From Cacajao melanocephalus (lineage: Eukaryota > Chordata > Mammalia > Primates > Pitheciidae), in the NCBI GenBank assembly GCA_963573385.1, contig CAUYLG010071502.1:62001-126000 (forward strand): DNA of 64,000 nucleotides, written 5' to 3'. Below the pieces are notes generated by a model. It made no database searches. It was not told the origin of the DNA and worked only from the letters and a program-made list of their open reading frames with translations. Within the stretch, counting starts at the first letter, position 1; each line of letters starts with the position of its first letter. The position numbers and the translations under genes are program-made. Of this stretch, positions 37,480 through 52,200 are shown piece by piece.

Positions 37480-37860
37480 GGGTTTTCTGTCTCTCTGTTT
37501 AAACTTTTTATTGTGCGAAATGGACACAAATAGAACAGTATGGTAAACTCTTATGTACCCATCTCCCACCTTCAGCAGTTATCAGCTCATGGCTAATATC
37601 ATTTCCTGTGCACTCCTACATACTTATCCTGTGTTATTTTAAAGCAAATCTCAGACACCACATTTTCCATAAATGTTTTTTATAATCCACGTATTATTGT
37701 TATATCTGTAAAATAACAATTCCTCAATATCATCAACTCTCAATAGTGTTCCAATTATTTTTAAGAGGCATAGCTTTAAAAAAATTGTTTGTTTAATTCA
37801 GGGGCCAGTTTAGATCCCATATATTTCAATTGGTTGATGTGTCTCTTGTTTTTTTTTTAA
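37480..37860. mobile_element. L1M-related 3' region
   Basis: The order of AACTTTTTATTGTGCGAAA, TGTACCCATCTCCCACC, AAATCTCAGACACCAC, CAATTATTTTTAAGAGGC and TTGGTTGATGTGTCTCTTG matches a widespread old L1M non-coding segment. The orientation is most likely antisense, but I am not certain. Confidence 0.5.
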
Positions 37861-38659
37861 TGTATGCCAGTCAGTTCCTCAGTGCCTGTGGACGGGAAGA
37901 TATAACATCCCTGGATGAGCTGAGAGCTGCTAGTAGCCAACACTCAGGGCAGTTGTGGGGATTTGGACAGCGCACCCACCGTATCCACTGCTTGGGGAGG
38001 TGGGCGGATAATTTTGTGGCACAGGGAACAGCATAAGCAGAGATCTGTGAATGCACAGTACAGCATGTTTGGTGGAGTGACAAAGGTTGGCAGTCTGGAA
38101 GGTGGGCAGCTCAGGTTGGGGTGTTGGGGATTGAGGCTGTGTTCCAGTGGTTTATTATATCATTTTTGATGCTGAGTTTAAAAATAACTTGTTTATTCAG
38201 ATGAAGATGAAATTAATAAAAGTGTGATATGAGTAGAAACTATTGGAAATATATAATGTATCAACATACATTTATTTTCTGATGACGTGTGATTTGGAAA
38301 ATTATGGGAGTATATGAGAAGCATCATGACATCTTAACTAGATATTTGGAACAAAGTATGCTTCAGCCTTCTTTCTATTTTTTCCCTTATTATAAAAGTA
38401 GTGTTAGTATACGATGACATCCCAGAGGGCAGACAATGGTTATCAGTGTGTCTCAGGAGTAACATAGAAGAACTTAGGTTATCTGCCTGCTGCACTTAGG
38501 TAAAAGAAATATTTTGCTTATTCAAGAGAGTAGTATTTTAATGTTTTTTTTCTGGTACATTTAAAATATTTGAAATTGTTAATCCTTGTTTTGGGGTTTA
38601 GTTCTTGGTGTGGTAACTTAAAATGAACACTCTCAATATACAGGTTTTTGCTGCTTCAT

Positions 38660-38890
38660 AATAGCAGGGACCTGTGTTCAAATTTTAGCTCTGCCGCTTG
38701 CTGTTTGTTGAGCAAATTACATAACTTCTTGTAGCTTCCTCATCTAGGAAAAGGGAATAATAATAGTGTTCCTGCAGAGGACCGCTGCGCTGATTAAATG
38801 AGAGAGGATCTATTACATTTAGCCCAGGGTTTGGCACACCAAAGCACCCAGTAATTTTAGATATCACTATTTTTACTATTAGTGTTTTCT
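38660..38890 (+). mobile_element. MIR
   Basis: TTTTAGCTCTGCCGCTTGC, ACTTCTTGTAGCTTCCTCATC, GGAATAATAATAGTG and CTGATTAAATGAGAGAGGA follow the full MIR order. Confidence 0.85.
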
Positions 38891-39469
38891 TATTAAATAT
38901 AATTTCAGGATCATTGATTTAAGGTACACTAAGCAGATAATGACTAAGATATCAAGAGGATTAGGAACAAAAATATTAACTTGTATGTGTCCTGGGATTG
39001 AAATTTGCACACCACAACCCAGATATTCTTTGATTAATATATTCTGTAACTTCCTTTCTACTCTATCAGTGATTTAATATTTCTTTGGAGTCTCCATTTC
39101 TGTTCAGCAAAAGCCAGGGAGATGTCAAAAATAATTCTGTCTTTTTTTTGGTTTAAAACAACCTCCATTAGCTTAAATGCCATCTTTTTTGGATAAGTCA
39201 GAAATTTAAAGATCAGGATGGTTTCTTCCTTCTTTAAAGGCTCTTCCCTTCCCATCCCTAGGAAACAATATAATTGGTCTGACTGATTACCATTATTGTT
39301 ATTTGGCCATGACCCACTATGATCAGGTCACACCCACAGATACTGCTTTCTGTCACTTACCAAGATGAACTAACCTGGGTCCTGCCCAGCGCTGGTATGC
39401 AGAAGATCTCCATCCTTCTTGCCTACTCAGCAAATTCATAAGCAGCTCTCCCGTAGCACCAGTTTTCAC

Positions 39470-40329
39470 TTTCTACTGGATTCTTCCCATCGGCATCAAA
39501 CATTCTGACATTTCTTTCATATTTTCTTGATGTCACTTCTGCTGGCTACTGCCAAATTTCTTTGCCCCCTTTGAAGCAAAAACAATTTGAAGAGTTGTCA
39601 ATGCTCACTGTCTTCAATTCCTTGCTCCTGTTTTTCTTAAAGCCACCCCGTTTAGGTTCTCACTCTCACCATTCTCCAAAGCTGCTCTTATCAAGGTCAT
39701 TGATAACCTCCAACTTCCTAAATCCCTCAGTCAGTTTGCAGTCCTCCCCCTACTTCACCGTCAGTAGTGTTTGGCATGGCTGATCGTTGCCCATCTTGGT
39801 ACGCTACTTTGCTTGGCCTCCAGGGCTCCCTACTCTCCCAGTTTTCCTCCTGTCTCACTCATCACTCTTTTCAGTTCCCTTTGTTGACTACTTCTCTTCT
39901 CTTTGCTTGGGGCATTGGAGTGATCCCTGCCTTCTTTTGTCTGTTCTTTTCTATCTGTTCACACTACCCTGATAATCTCATCCTGTCTCATGGCTTTAAG
40001 TGCCATCTCTATGCCAACCACTCCCAAATATACATCTCTACCCCGACTCTCTTCTATGATTCAAGCACATATGTCCTACTAGGTTTTTCTATTATATCCT
40101 ACTAGATCTTTCCACTTACCATGTCTGAAGCACAACCTCCTTTTTCCCCACCCAGCCTGCTCCATCTGTAGCCTTCCTTCTTAGTTTGATGATATCCTTT
40201 CAGTTACTCAGGCCTTGGAGTCATCTTGACTCCTTTCTTATCTCATGTGCTACATCAAGTCTCTCAACAAATCCTTTTGGTTTTTTCTTCAAGATATACC
40301 TAGTGATAGCATGCTGGAGGTATTATTCC

Positions 40330-40330
<1 letters not shown>
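39470..40330 (+). mobile_element. L2 reverse transcriptase region, sense fossil
   Basis: Colinear with L2 ORF2 over about 850 bp. Landmarks are TTTGAAGAGTTGTCAATG, ATCAAGGTCATTGATAACCTCC, CTCATCCTGTCTCATGGC, then the YADD-box position reading CTCTATGCCAACCACTCCCA (LYANHSQ), and GGCCTTGGAGTCATCTTGAC. The catalytic YADD has decayed to YANH, and frameshifts break the frame. The element is dead. Confidence 0.8.
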
Positions 40331-40728
<398 letters not shown>

Positions 40729-41140
40729 TTATGTTTGCATAGTTGTGTTTATTTTAATATCATAGCTTAATGGGAGACTAGGGACACTATTTAAAACTAA
40801 GGAGCAGAAAAAGAATGCTCCAGAGTATCTTTAGAATGTACTTAGTTTGTCTTCCTAGTTCTAGGAAACCTAAACCTAACTCATATATTAGATTATACTT
40901 ACTTTGGAACCAACCCAGATCTTTAAGAAAGAGGAGTTCAGAACCTCCTTTCCCAATTAGCTAATAACCTATAAGCTTTACTTTTGTCATACAAAGGTGC
41001 TGGGCTCCCAGAGTTCATGCAGTCACAATTTGAATGGCCAAGAGGAAACCTGAACTGTCTCTATTTACTTTTAGATGTTCCTGATGATCAATTTTCATGC
41101 AAAATACAAATTATCATTTGTCCCTTTGTTTTCATGAAGA

Positions 41141-41475
41141 CAAGTTGAGCATATGTAATCCAAATATTCAAAATGTTTTACGATCTGAAACTTTTTGAGC
41201 ACCAACATGATACCGCAAGTGGAAAATTCCATACCTTACAGTACCTTTGCTTCCAGTGTACACAAACTTGGTTTCATACCTAAAATTATTAACAATATTA
41301 TATAAAATTACCTTCAGGCTATATGTATAAGATGTATATGAAATATAAATGAATTTCTTGTATAGACTTGAATTCTATCCTCAAGATGTCTCATTAGGTA
41401 TATGCAAATATTCCAAAATCCAAAAAAATCTGAAACACTTTTGGTTCCAAGCATTCCAGCTAAGGGATACTTACT
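41141..41475 (+). mobile_element. Tigger-type MITE
   Basis: The left end CAAGTTGAGCATATGTAATC and the right end AAGGGATACTTACTATG are inverted copies of a CAGGTTGAGTATCCCTTATC terminus. The internal GATCTGAAACTTTTTGAGC and ATGCAAATATTCCAAAATCC are typical. A complete short element. Confidence 0.8.
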
Positions 41476-41829
41476 ATGTAGTAGTATATCGATACCTTGC
41501 CTCATAGTCAGCCTGCCCAGTGGTTTAATGCAACCATTAAATTATTTTTGTTCTAAAATACTTGACCTGGATTTGAATTTATGGAAATACTTCATGTTAG
41601 GTGTTTTTTTCTAATAACCAAATAGTGTTTCAAAATTGTATCAAGATTGTGATTGGTCTTTAACCTTAGAAGCAAACACTGACGTGGAAGGATGAAATAA
41701 GTAGGTAAAATGGTGAATTTTGATATTGATTTGTTTGGACATCTGTGTCCTTATCAAAAGAAAAAATGTATAGAGTTGGATAAAATTGAAGGTTCATGTG
41801 GTATATTTAGAAAATATTACTTGCCAGTG

Positions 41830-42060
41830 GTTTAACATTTGTATAGTGGTTTTACTTCAAGCCCTTTCAAAGATTTGAGTTTGTTTCTCCCCTCATAACA
41901 CTTCAACAGTCATATCAGTTTGCTTTACCATTTTTCTTTGAAGGGAACTGAGACTGATTCAGTTGTGCAAGGTGATGAGCAACATTGCTCAAAAAGCCAG
42001 AAATAGATTTGTGGGCTCCTGACTGTGAGACCAGGTGCTCTCTCCACTGAGTAATTCTGC
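41830..42060 (-). mobile_element. MIR, antisense
   Basis: GGGAACTGAGACTGATTCAG, GGGCTCCTGACTGTGAGACC and GTGCTCTCTCCACTG follow the antisense MIR order. Confidence 0.65.
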
Positions 42061-42239
42061 TTTCTTTGACTGTTTTCTTTACTTTAAAAAATATTAATGC
42101 AAAATTCTGAATTACTGTTGAGTGTGAGATAAATTCATGTTGGAGCTATAAATAATGCACTTTGCAACTAAACCAGCCAAAGGAACAAAATCCTTCTTGA
42201 GATATTGGTGTTGGAAGAGTTGACTCCCACCAGTTGACT

Positions 42240-42680
42240 GTATTCTTATCATCCCCCACATCTGTCCCATTGTTTCTGGTGCTGGTACCAGGCTCCTGTC
42301 AACAACACATGCTTAGATCATTACAAGAATTAACCTCCTCTCCTTCTGTTCTTCTCCCTTTCCCCCAGATCTTTTTCCACAGTTTCCATATTAGCTCTCC
42401 TACAACACTACTTTGTGAAATTCTCTCAATGGTTCTATGATACCCTTTGCTCTGAGGCTGAAGCCCTGACCTTCCCCCTTGGTTTCCAGGACCTCCCATG
42501 TATCATCAGTGCTTCTCTAGCATCCTCTCCTGCTTCCCACCAACCTCTGTCTTGGCCACACTGGGCCTTGCAGGCTGACATTACTTCATCTGCCTTGTAG
42601 TCTTGCAGTCTGTACCCTGTTACAGAAATACTCTTCCTCTCTTTTGGATTAGCAAGCCCAGCTCTCCTCTAGGGACTTTT
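42240..42680 (+). mobile_element. L2 fragment, sense
   Basis: CTCTCAATGGTTCTATGATACC, TGCTCTGAGGCTGAAGCCC and TTGGCCACACTGGGCCTTGC match the L2 region downstream of the reverse transcriptase. Diverged. Confidence 0.6.
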
Positions 42681-42699
42681 CTCACCCATTTGCTGGAAT

Positions 42700-44055
42700 T
42701 TTGGTTGTAGGTGTGCCTTGTATCTTTTATCTGGTAAGACTCTTCTGTGAGTTTACTAATATTTTCATTTAGAAAGTAGGATCACTGCCTAATGATGTAA
42801 GATGTGGTCTAAAATTTTTCTCAATTATATTTTCAGATTATTGCTGGGATTCTGTTATGATTAGTTGGCAAACAAATTAATATTTTAATGGTTGACTGCC
42901 TTCTGATATGTTTACCTCAAATTGTATCATTTTAAATTATAGATTTAAATTGGAAGGAAAATATTTAAATGTAGTCAAAGATTTTGTGAAATGTAATGAC
43001 CTTGTTTTGAGAAAGAGAAATGAATTCCAATTACAGAACAGAATATGAATATATAAATATATTTGTATATGTGTATATATGTAAAAAAATAGCTGTCATG
43101 TAGTCATTATTTTTGTGACCGTGTGTTGCTAAAATATCTTCAAAATTTTGAATAGAACACGTGGGGTGCTAGCTTTAAGGATTAATGATCCTTTTTTTGG
43201 ATCTGCCTGTAAATTTTGCTCCTATTAAAAAAACAAAGGAAACCCTTATTTCAGATTGTCAAAATACAGGGACTTTAGCATTAATGTAACACCCACTATA
43301 ATATGTTTTTTTTAAAAAATGTATTCTTCAATACCCTGTGATATATGACTTGCCATATTCTCTGATCCTGGGGATCTTTAGGAACCATGCTATGTGTTGT
43401 CATAATGTTTTAAATTCATAGCTCTAAAATGTAATTCAATTGTGTTTAGCCAGTGTTGATCATTTTCTTTCTTCTTATTTAATTTGGGACTTTCAGTGTA
43501 TGCCATTACTTATAAGAAATGCTTTAGTTATGAGTTGTGGAGAGAGAAAGTAATTGGAGAGAAAATTAAGGTAACTCTAACATAGATATTAATACAGTCT
43601 GTAAAGTTTTCATGAGGATAATAAAGTGACTTTTATATGTGGAGAAATAGAACAATGAGTTGAGGAATTAGGGAGCAATGTATTCAATTTTCTTAAACAC
43701 TAAAATGATGTAGGAGAAAGATGAGTTTTCAAAAGATGTATTTCTTAAATTCATCTATCATTAGTATTAGTATGTTGAATTGGATTCTCAGCTTATGAAT
43801 TAAAATGTAAGTGTACTTCCATGATAAATTGAATTTAAATTTCAAGTTTTCTTTTTCTCTTGGTGGTCCAGTTCCATTTTGTTAAAATATATGGGTATCT
43901 ATCTTTTTGAATAGATTTGGTAAACTTTGGTTTTCGTGAAGTTAAAATGAATGATTCAAAATTTATGTAGAATTTGTAAGTCTTCTTGTTACAGGATTTA
44001 GGGGGTATGTGTGACTTAAAGATTAATTCATAAAATATCCCTTCATTTATTTTAT
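42700..44055. other. intron 1, unannotated AT-rich DNA
   Basis: No gene or repeat recognised. A TATA-rich low-complexity stretch lies at about 43,045-43,085. Confidence 0.45.
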
Positions 44056-44059
44056 GTAT

Positions 44060-44356
44060 TTTTTAAATTGCTTTTAGAGACAGGATCTCACTCTGTCACC
44101 CAGGCTGAGTGCAGTGGCACAAGCGTAGCTCACTATAACCTCAGTCTCCTGGGCTCAAGTGACCCTCCCTGTCAGCCTCCTGAGTTGCTGAGACTACAGC
44201 CAAATGCCACCACATCTAGCTAATTTTTAAATTTTCTGTAGAAATGAGATCTTGCATTGTTGCCCAGGCTGGTCTTGAACACCTATCTTCAAGTGATCCT
44301 CCCACCTCAGCTTCCCAAAGCGCTGGGATTATAGGTATGAACCATTGCTTCTGACC
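44060..44356 (-). mobile_element. AluJ-like, antisense
   Basis: GAGACAGGATCTCACTCTGTC through to CTTCTGACC. The many differences, and the old TGTTGCCCAGGCTGGTCTTG arm, suggest AluJ. Confidence 0.85.
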
Positions 44357-44359
44357 TAA

Positions 44360-46650
44360 AATATCTGTATAAATTGTAAGACAGTACTTTGAGTTTAAGA
44401 AAATGAAGATTTGATCTGCTTATAAAGCTGTCTTAGTGAATGGATATTGGAACAAATCAATTAAAACATACCTTTTATAATGTGGTAAAGAAAAATTAAC
44501 ATAAGCTGAACAATGTATAGCATTAGTGAACAGTCTTCTCACTATGAGGTTCAAGCTGTTGATTCATGGTCTAGAAGTTGCTTTAGATGTCATTGGAATT
44601 TTCATATTTACTCTCACCTTGCCTATTTATTTATTTATTTATTTTACCTTGCAGGCTTTTTTATTTTTAAGGTGAGAGATTCTGACACATTCACTGTATA
44701 CTGATATTTAGCCAAAACATTACATAGAAAAAGCTGGCATATATTTTCTGTTTGAAACTTTTCAGTTTGTATTTCCTGTTATAGTTATTCATGCTTCATA
44801 ATTCATAGGTTTTCTTGGCACTGGAAACAGTTACTTCCCTGTGGTTTAGATATATTCTTTTGTTGTATAGGTAAGTTTCTTTGCTGTGCTAATATTTTTC
44901 CTTTCAATTTTATGATTTTTTTCCTCTCCTTATTCAAATAGTGTTTCATCTTTGTCATTAGTAAACTACTTCTCCTTGATTTATTCTGTTTATGCAGTTT
45001 TTCCTTCCAAATTCATTAACTGAACTATGGAAAACATTATTTCTTAAAAGGTTATTTTGACATTATTTGGGTTGGGCCAGGGTCGATGTAGGGAAAAGGA
45101 GAAGCACTCTTCTCCTGTGCCTTCCCATCTACCACTAACAGCTTTGTGAAAGGAGGGAGAAGTAGACGGAAAGGACAGAGAGAAAAGGAGGGGTGTCCCA
45201 TTCAGCTTACATTTCAGAAGCAGAGAATGCAATAAATAACATGAAGAAAATCCAGGCTCAACTTGCTTACACCTCAGGAGGTGATTCATGAGCATGTCAC
45301 ACAGTCTGCTAAGGTTTCCATTATTCATAATTAGTTAAATCAAACTTGCTTAGTAAGGGCCCATAATCTTAAAAAGCATTCTGTGTTTTTATATGACTGA
45401 AAGTTTGTTTGTTTGTTTGTTTGTTTTTTGCTTGTTGCCAGTGACAGCCTACTTTAATGTTATAGCACTAGCACAGCACAATTGACTCAGTAAACCTGCC
45501 ACACTAGGGAAAAGAGGTTTGGGGAAGAATGTGGAATGTGAAATATAAGATTATTTTGCCCCTTAAAACAATGACTATCCAAATATTTTGCTTTTAAGCT
45601 AGTAGTTTCTCACTTATTTTGGTTAAATAAATATAACATCCTTTGTTTGGCTGTAGATTTCACTGAGGCAGATGGTAGTGAATTAGTCCCTACATCTACT
45701 GAAAATATCTTCCCTCCAGCATTAAAGAAGGGAAATAAGAAAATGGCCTGTGGCATGGAGGAATGGTCATGTGGAAAGTAGCTTCTCCTTAAATTATTTC
45801 TGATGGAAATGTATTCTGGAGCTTGGCATTTGAGTTTATTATTGCCAGAACTCCAGGAATAACTTACTGCCAGGAGCACCCAGAATGTTAAAGAAAATAG
45901 CCTAAAAGGAGTAAATTAATACCATCCATATAAATAATTGGTGGTGTGGTGTCAAATGAATGTGCTTCATATAACACTATCGTCTTTTTAATTTAGAGGA
46001 AAAGTCCAAATAATTGATGATGAATGTTTGCAATTATTTTGATATCAATTACTTAAAGATACTTAAACCATAAATATATTATCCACAGAATTTTGAAGGA
46101 TAAAAGGTAAAGGTAGTTATAATCCTTGATTTTTCCTCTTTGGTATTCAAAGCTGTATGGTGAATTATATCTTAGGCTTCCTTCTCTCTTTTGTGGTTGT
46201 ACATTATCCATGTGTCATCCTGTACCTCAAAGGGTGGAGGAACAACTTGTGTGTTCTTTATCTACCCCCTCCCCTTGCCTGTGTTCTTTGTCTTACAAGC
46301 CCCTGGGAGACCCATAGCTTCCTCAATAGGTTACTTAGCAGTAACTGGAGAATGAGATAGCTATGCTATAAAAGGCTCTTCCTTCCCTGGCCCAGCCTTT
46401 TCCTGGTACTTAGACCCCTTCTGTCCTTCATATCCGGATGTACATAGGACATGGTCCCATTTTGTTAAGGACACACATCCTCTGTGTCCCAGTGGATTCA
46501 TCTTCCCTTCAATTAAAGTCACATCTGAAGGATCTTTTTAGCTTTCTGGACTATCTAGTTACCTAACCAATAAATTAGAAGAATTCGTCCTATTACTAGG
46601 CTCAGCGGTAATGTAGAGTCTTAATAGTTTTTGTTTTAGGTCAAAATATG
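44360..46650. other. intron 1, unannotated
   Basis: No gene or interspersed repeat recognised. Simple repeats (TTTA)n at about 44,624-44,645 and (GTTT)n at about 45,405-45,428. Confidence 0.45.
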
Positions 46651-46654
46651 CTCA

Positions 46655-47215
46655 TTTGGTTATCTACAAACTATATAACAAACCAGCTCAAACTTAGTGG
46701 TATAGAACAGTGACCATTTTGTTATGATCATGGATTCTGTGGGTTGACAGTTTGGACAGGACACATCAGTGATGCCTTGTCTCTGTTCTCTGATGTGTGG
46801 GGCTTCAACTAGCTGGGGGGACTCTGATGACTAGAAGCTAGTGGGTACACTTCCAGGATGGCTTCCGTACTCACATGTTGGGTACCTTTGCAGGGTTAGC
46901 AGAAGTGTTGAGCTCAGCTGAGAGTGTCAGCCACATTATCTATGTGTAGCCTTTCCACTTGATGGTTCCAGGTAGTTGGATTTCCCCCAGAGTAAGCCTC
47001 CCAGGAGAACTAGATAAAAGCTGCATGGGCTCTTCTGACCTAAGCTTAGAAGTTATACTGAATCACTTCCACTGCATTCTTTTAGTTACAAGTGAATCAT
47101 AGACCAGCTGTGATTCTGAGAGAGGGAAATGAGACCCCACTCCTTGATGGAGTAGCAGGTTCACAATGAAGAAGATCATGTAGGATGCAACATTGTGGTG
47201 GTCATCTTGGGAATT
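46655..47215 (+). mobile_element. old interspersed repeat, name not recalled
   Basis: The stretch from TATATAACAAACCAGCTCAAACTTAGTGG through GATTCTGTGGGTTGACAG, AGGATGGCTTCCGTACTCAC, GAGACCCCACTCC and GGTGGTCATCTTGGGAA matches a common about 500-bp mammalian repeat. Its consensus begins CTGTGTAACAAACCACCCC. I recognise the pattern but will not assert a family. Confidence 0.55.
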
Positions 47216-47229
47216 TATGAAAAAGGGAA

Positions 47230-48585
47230 ACTCAGTCATCTTGATGTTTTGATTCCATGATGCCAGACTTCTATTTTCTTATGTGAATCATTCAAACGTC
47301 TTATTATTTGAAAATTTAGTATTATGTAGAAAAAATTTGGTTGAGTATCTGACTATTCCCCTTTTTACCTATATGTGTTACCATCTGACAGATAACTTTT
47401 GTATAACTGCATGAATCAAAGGAGCACTGTTCAACACAGTCTTGGTTCATACCCTTAATCTGAGAAACTAAAGTAAGACTATAAGATTGTGCCAGGTTAT
47501 TATAAGGAAGAACAGATTATTACTGTGAACTTTACAGTTAGGTGGGCATTTAAACCAGGAAGATAAAAGGAGAGAGATGCTAAAATAATAGATAGGGTTT
47601 TGTGCTTTATATGAAAATCTCATCTTTTAAGTAGATGGTTATTGAAAAATTATACATTTATGACAGAGAAGACTTTAACTATTAATCACAAAATTCAACT
47701 TGTGTGTCAGTGATAAAACAATTTCCTCCTTTTCTCTTATTTATGATAGATTTTTATGTATGAAAATGCAGTTAATTTAAAAGAATAATAGGTGAGTCTG
47801 GGAATTAAATAGGAAAATAGTCTCTTTATATAATGTATGGAAAGTCCTTTTAATATTAATGGCTGTACTAACTCTAAATAGTATGCCACAGAGAGATGCA
47901 TGTTGGGGTTTGAACGATAGCTTCATATTACCGTAATAGTTAAGGTAATGGGTCAGAATTATGTTCCACAGGATGTAGAATTATCATAACTTTATGCTGA
48001 ATGAAAAAGTATAATGACCTGGGAAAGGACTTCACTTTGCTGGGTCTCAGTTTCTTCATCTATAAAGTAAAAGGCTGAAACCTCATCTAGTTATATAATT
48101 CTTTGACTTTGTTGCTCTTTGTACTCACATAGCACTGGAATAAAGCAGTCAAAGTTAATGTTAAATATAGGAGTACAAAGGTCATTCAGCTAAGTTTCAG
48201 AATGTTAATAAATCCTAGTCACTTTACACTTGACAGCATGTATAAACTTGTGTCCACTAATCCCAAAAGTTAAACAGAAGTACTTCAGGAAAATTCTGGA
48301 TTAAATACATTATTTAAAAATATGTGGACATCATTCTTAAACTTAGAGCAGTTGTTAAGCATAATACTTAGCTGTAAAATATTGTAATTAAAAATTTTAG
48401 TTTTATTTGTTTGAACCAAAAAACTGGATTCACTCACTTGGAGCCAAAGTTTAAATTACTAAATAATAATTTAATAGGAAATAGTAGAGTTGAGGTTCTA
48501 AAACTTGTTCTTCTGAGTTTAACAGTGCCTTTATATACCAGCTAGTTTGAAGTTTAGGCACCACATTATTTTTATATTATTTGGT
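47230..48585. other. intron 1, mostly unannotated
   Basis: AT-rich. The only repeat seen is a short MIR-like stretch (sense) at 48,015-48,110 with GGGTCTCAGTTTCTTCATC. Confidence 0.45.
48015..48110 (+). mobile_element. MIR core fragment
   Basis: GACCTGGGAAAGGACTTCAC followed by TCAGTTTCTTCATCTATAAA is the MIR core. Confidence 0.65.
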
Positions 48586-48589
48586 TATG

Positions 48590-49067
<478 letters not shown>

Positions 49068-49270
49068 CTCATCATCTTTTTAAAGCACCAATTTGTGGCT
49101 TTGCTAATTTTATGTATTGTTCTATTGCATCCCTTTTCTGTTTCATTATATTATTTCCATTATCCTTATTTCTTCACTTTTCTTTCTTTGGGTTTATTCT
49201 TTTTGCGATTTTTTCTGACTTTTTAAGGTGTATGTTTAGTTCTTTAATATTTAGCCTTCTACTAGGTTAT
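49068..49270 (-). mobile_element. L1M ORF2, antisense (right part)
   Basis: TTTTTAAAGCACCAATTTGTGG, GCTTTGCTAATTTTATG, CTTTGGGTTTATTC and TTTTTAAGGTGTATG continue the antisense ORF2 order. Confidence 0.65.
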
Positions 49271-49274
49271 TAAT

Positions 49275-52200
49275 TCTGCAGCCCATATAGTTGGCTTACA
49301 GAAAAAGTATACTCTTTAGGACTGGCATTTTTTGGAGTCTGGTTGAGGGGACACCTATTTTCCTAGAAGTGCTTCCCTCTGAGTGAGGATGAGACACCTC
49401 AGGTAAGTGTTCTTTCTTGGGAATCCTCATCGCAAAGATTCTGTGAATATGGACTTGTCAAATGATATTTTCTATAAGCCGTGGGGTAAGAATGAACAAA
49501 GCAATTGAAAACTTACTCAGGCAAATTATGAAATAATGAATATCCATATATGTACCACATATATGGCATCTGTCTAAAACTTAATCATCAGAGTATAATC
49601 TTGTCAACCCCAATTTTATTTTCCTGATTGCCTCTGAGAGTAGAAATCAGTGAGGCAAATATCCTATGTGTTTTTACATAAATTGAAATCATTTTTTCAT
49701 AGTGTTTTGTTAATGGTGCTGTTTGTGTTTGTAGTTTAGTTACTTTTTCACCTGCAAAGCATCTTCCACACTGTAGCATGTGAATGGAACAGTAGGTACT
49801 TGAGTCACTTCATCATGGATTCCATGTTCTGGAATGGCCTCTTTAGAAGGCAAGTGAGGATGTTATTTATTGATTTGAGTGGCTTTAGAATATCATTTAA
49901 CTTTTTAAAATTATATTTATTAGATGTGATGTTAATCTTTATATGTTTCTCTTTTATAGATGATATAATAAGGCATTATTAGTATTATATAATTCTCAAG
50001 GGTATTCCACATAAATATTAAAAGTTAACTTATAGTGGTTAATTTTATTGCTTACTATGATTATGTGATGAATTCTCACTTATTAAGAATCTGAACTGGA
50101 AAGGTCAACCAAAAATTTAAAAGCAGATATGTAAATTAGGGCAAGAGATAAGCAGAGCAAGTGCTTTGAGCCCTATGAGTGGCTGTTGCACACTAGCATG
50201 GCTATTGATGAGGGTGGAGAGGGCCTTTAAGGAGTGACAATGCTTGTATGGTGTTTAAATTCACTTTAGAACTATATTTTCTTCTCATTTAACTGTAGGC
50301 CACTCAGTTCCTCAAATACTGTGAATAAATAGGATTTTATTGGATTGATAACCACTGTATTACAACCACTACTACATGATAATACAATAAAACAGTTTGA
50401 ATACTAATTTCTCAGCACCAAATCTTAATCTATAAATGTGTTTCGGTAATTCCACATTTATAGCTTTCCTTTATTTTTGTCCTTTAAAGGAAGTTTGGTA
50501 TGGTAACTGCCATTAAAATTATTTCTCATTTCAATGAAAGTTTGAATTAGGAATTTTATACAGATGAACAAAATAAGATTAAAGCCATTTTTTAAAAAGG
50601 TGCTTAACATTTTGACTTAAAGACATCTTTAAACAATACATGTTTTGTTTTATTTGTGGACCTAGGTCATATGGTAAGTTTTTCTAAAGGAGGAGCAAAG
50701 CTCTCAGCTTCTCAAGTATGTTTATAGCAACAAATACATGCCACATGGTAGGGAGAGAGAGATGCTAGTCAGATATTTTAGTCATATATTTTTAAATGGA
50801 CTATTCCAGAATAAAGTTGTCTTTGAAAAGAGTCTTTCAAATAATTAATTTCAAGTAGATTATTTTAGTTTTAATTTAATCTTTTGTTCCATCATGTAAG
50901 AAAGCTTTTGATATCGTGACTAAGGGATTGGGGTGGTCTGATTTATTGGAAATGTGACTTACTTGCTCCAGACACTTTGAGAACTGTGAATTGGTGAATT
51001 TCACATCTATTTCTGGCAAGCTGATAGAGTATCTAGGAAAGGGTAAGATTATTGAACACATGAGCTGAGAATAATCTTTTGAGGAAAACAGTATCTAGAT
51101 TTTCTTAAGAGGGGATCTTACTTCACCAGACTTTCAGCATTCTTCAAAGGCTGGGTGAGGATGTGGATGAGAAAAGCAGATGTACTGCTCCCTGTATATT
51201 ACAACAATGTGAAATACAAGTATGGCAGACTTTGAGGGAACAAGATTCTAAATTCCCAGAATATCACTAATTTATTTTCATATACAAGTGCAAAATTTTT
51301 TTCTAAAGACAGGTGTAAATCATTTTAGCATTATCTTTACAATTACCACCTTTCTATTAATCAGGCAATCATCAAGAAAGAATTTGATTATAAAAGGTCT
51401 AAACTGAGCTTTTCTTTAAGTAAGAACACAGGAAATATTAAAATATGGAAAAATCTCATCTAAGAAACTGGAAGGTATGGGAAAAAGAAAGTTAAAGATT
51501 CTTTGATTTTAGTGGGTTGGTTGAGTTTCACGTTATTTTTAGCAGAGCAAAAAAAAAAAAGGAGAGAAAAAAAGTTACATGCAACTATTTAAAAAGAATG
51601 TGATACAACAAAAGCTATTTTTATTCTGTGTTAGGGTAGGAGGAAAATTTATACTTTTTAATAGTTATGAACTTTTAAAATTCCTATGAAGCAGAATCCT
51701 TACTGCTAGAAGAATTTGGCTCTGTAGTTTTTGTTAGGTTAAAACATATTTAGGAAGAATTTCAGTATTCAGAATTCAGCACTCTGATTTAGAATTTGTA
51801 ATAGGAATGCTAAGTCAAACCTATTTTAAACATATAACCTCCCTCAAAGCTTTAAAACAATTCTGAAATTTTATGAAGGTCTAAAATTGGTGACTGTGAA
51901 GATTTAAAATCACTTCATACTTTTCTAACTGGATGGAACTTTCTCCGATGCATTGTGTCTCAACTCTTATGAAAGATTACTTCCTTTCTCAAAAGAAATC
52001 ATTCCTAAAATCTCATAATTCCACCAAATATAGCTATGGAGGAGGCCAAATTAGGGAAATACGTCTTCCTATGCATGCATGTGTTTATACTCTAATATTG
52101 TTTAGCAGAGGGCTTAGAAACAATGATATTAGGTGCTGTTGAAGATAACCTGTACAGGATATTTCTGTCAGTATTGTGCCAAATACTGGGAATGGGCAAA

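Noticed and set aside
39767..40105. A 112-codon open frame with a reverse-transcriptase-like stretch
   Set aside because: It is part of a decayed L2 element with a broken catalytic box and frameshifts on both sides, not a gene.
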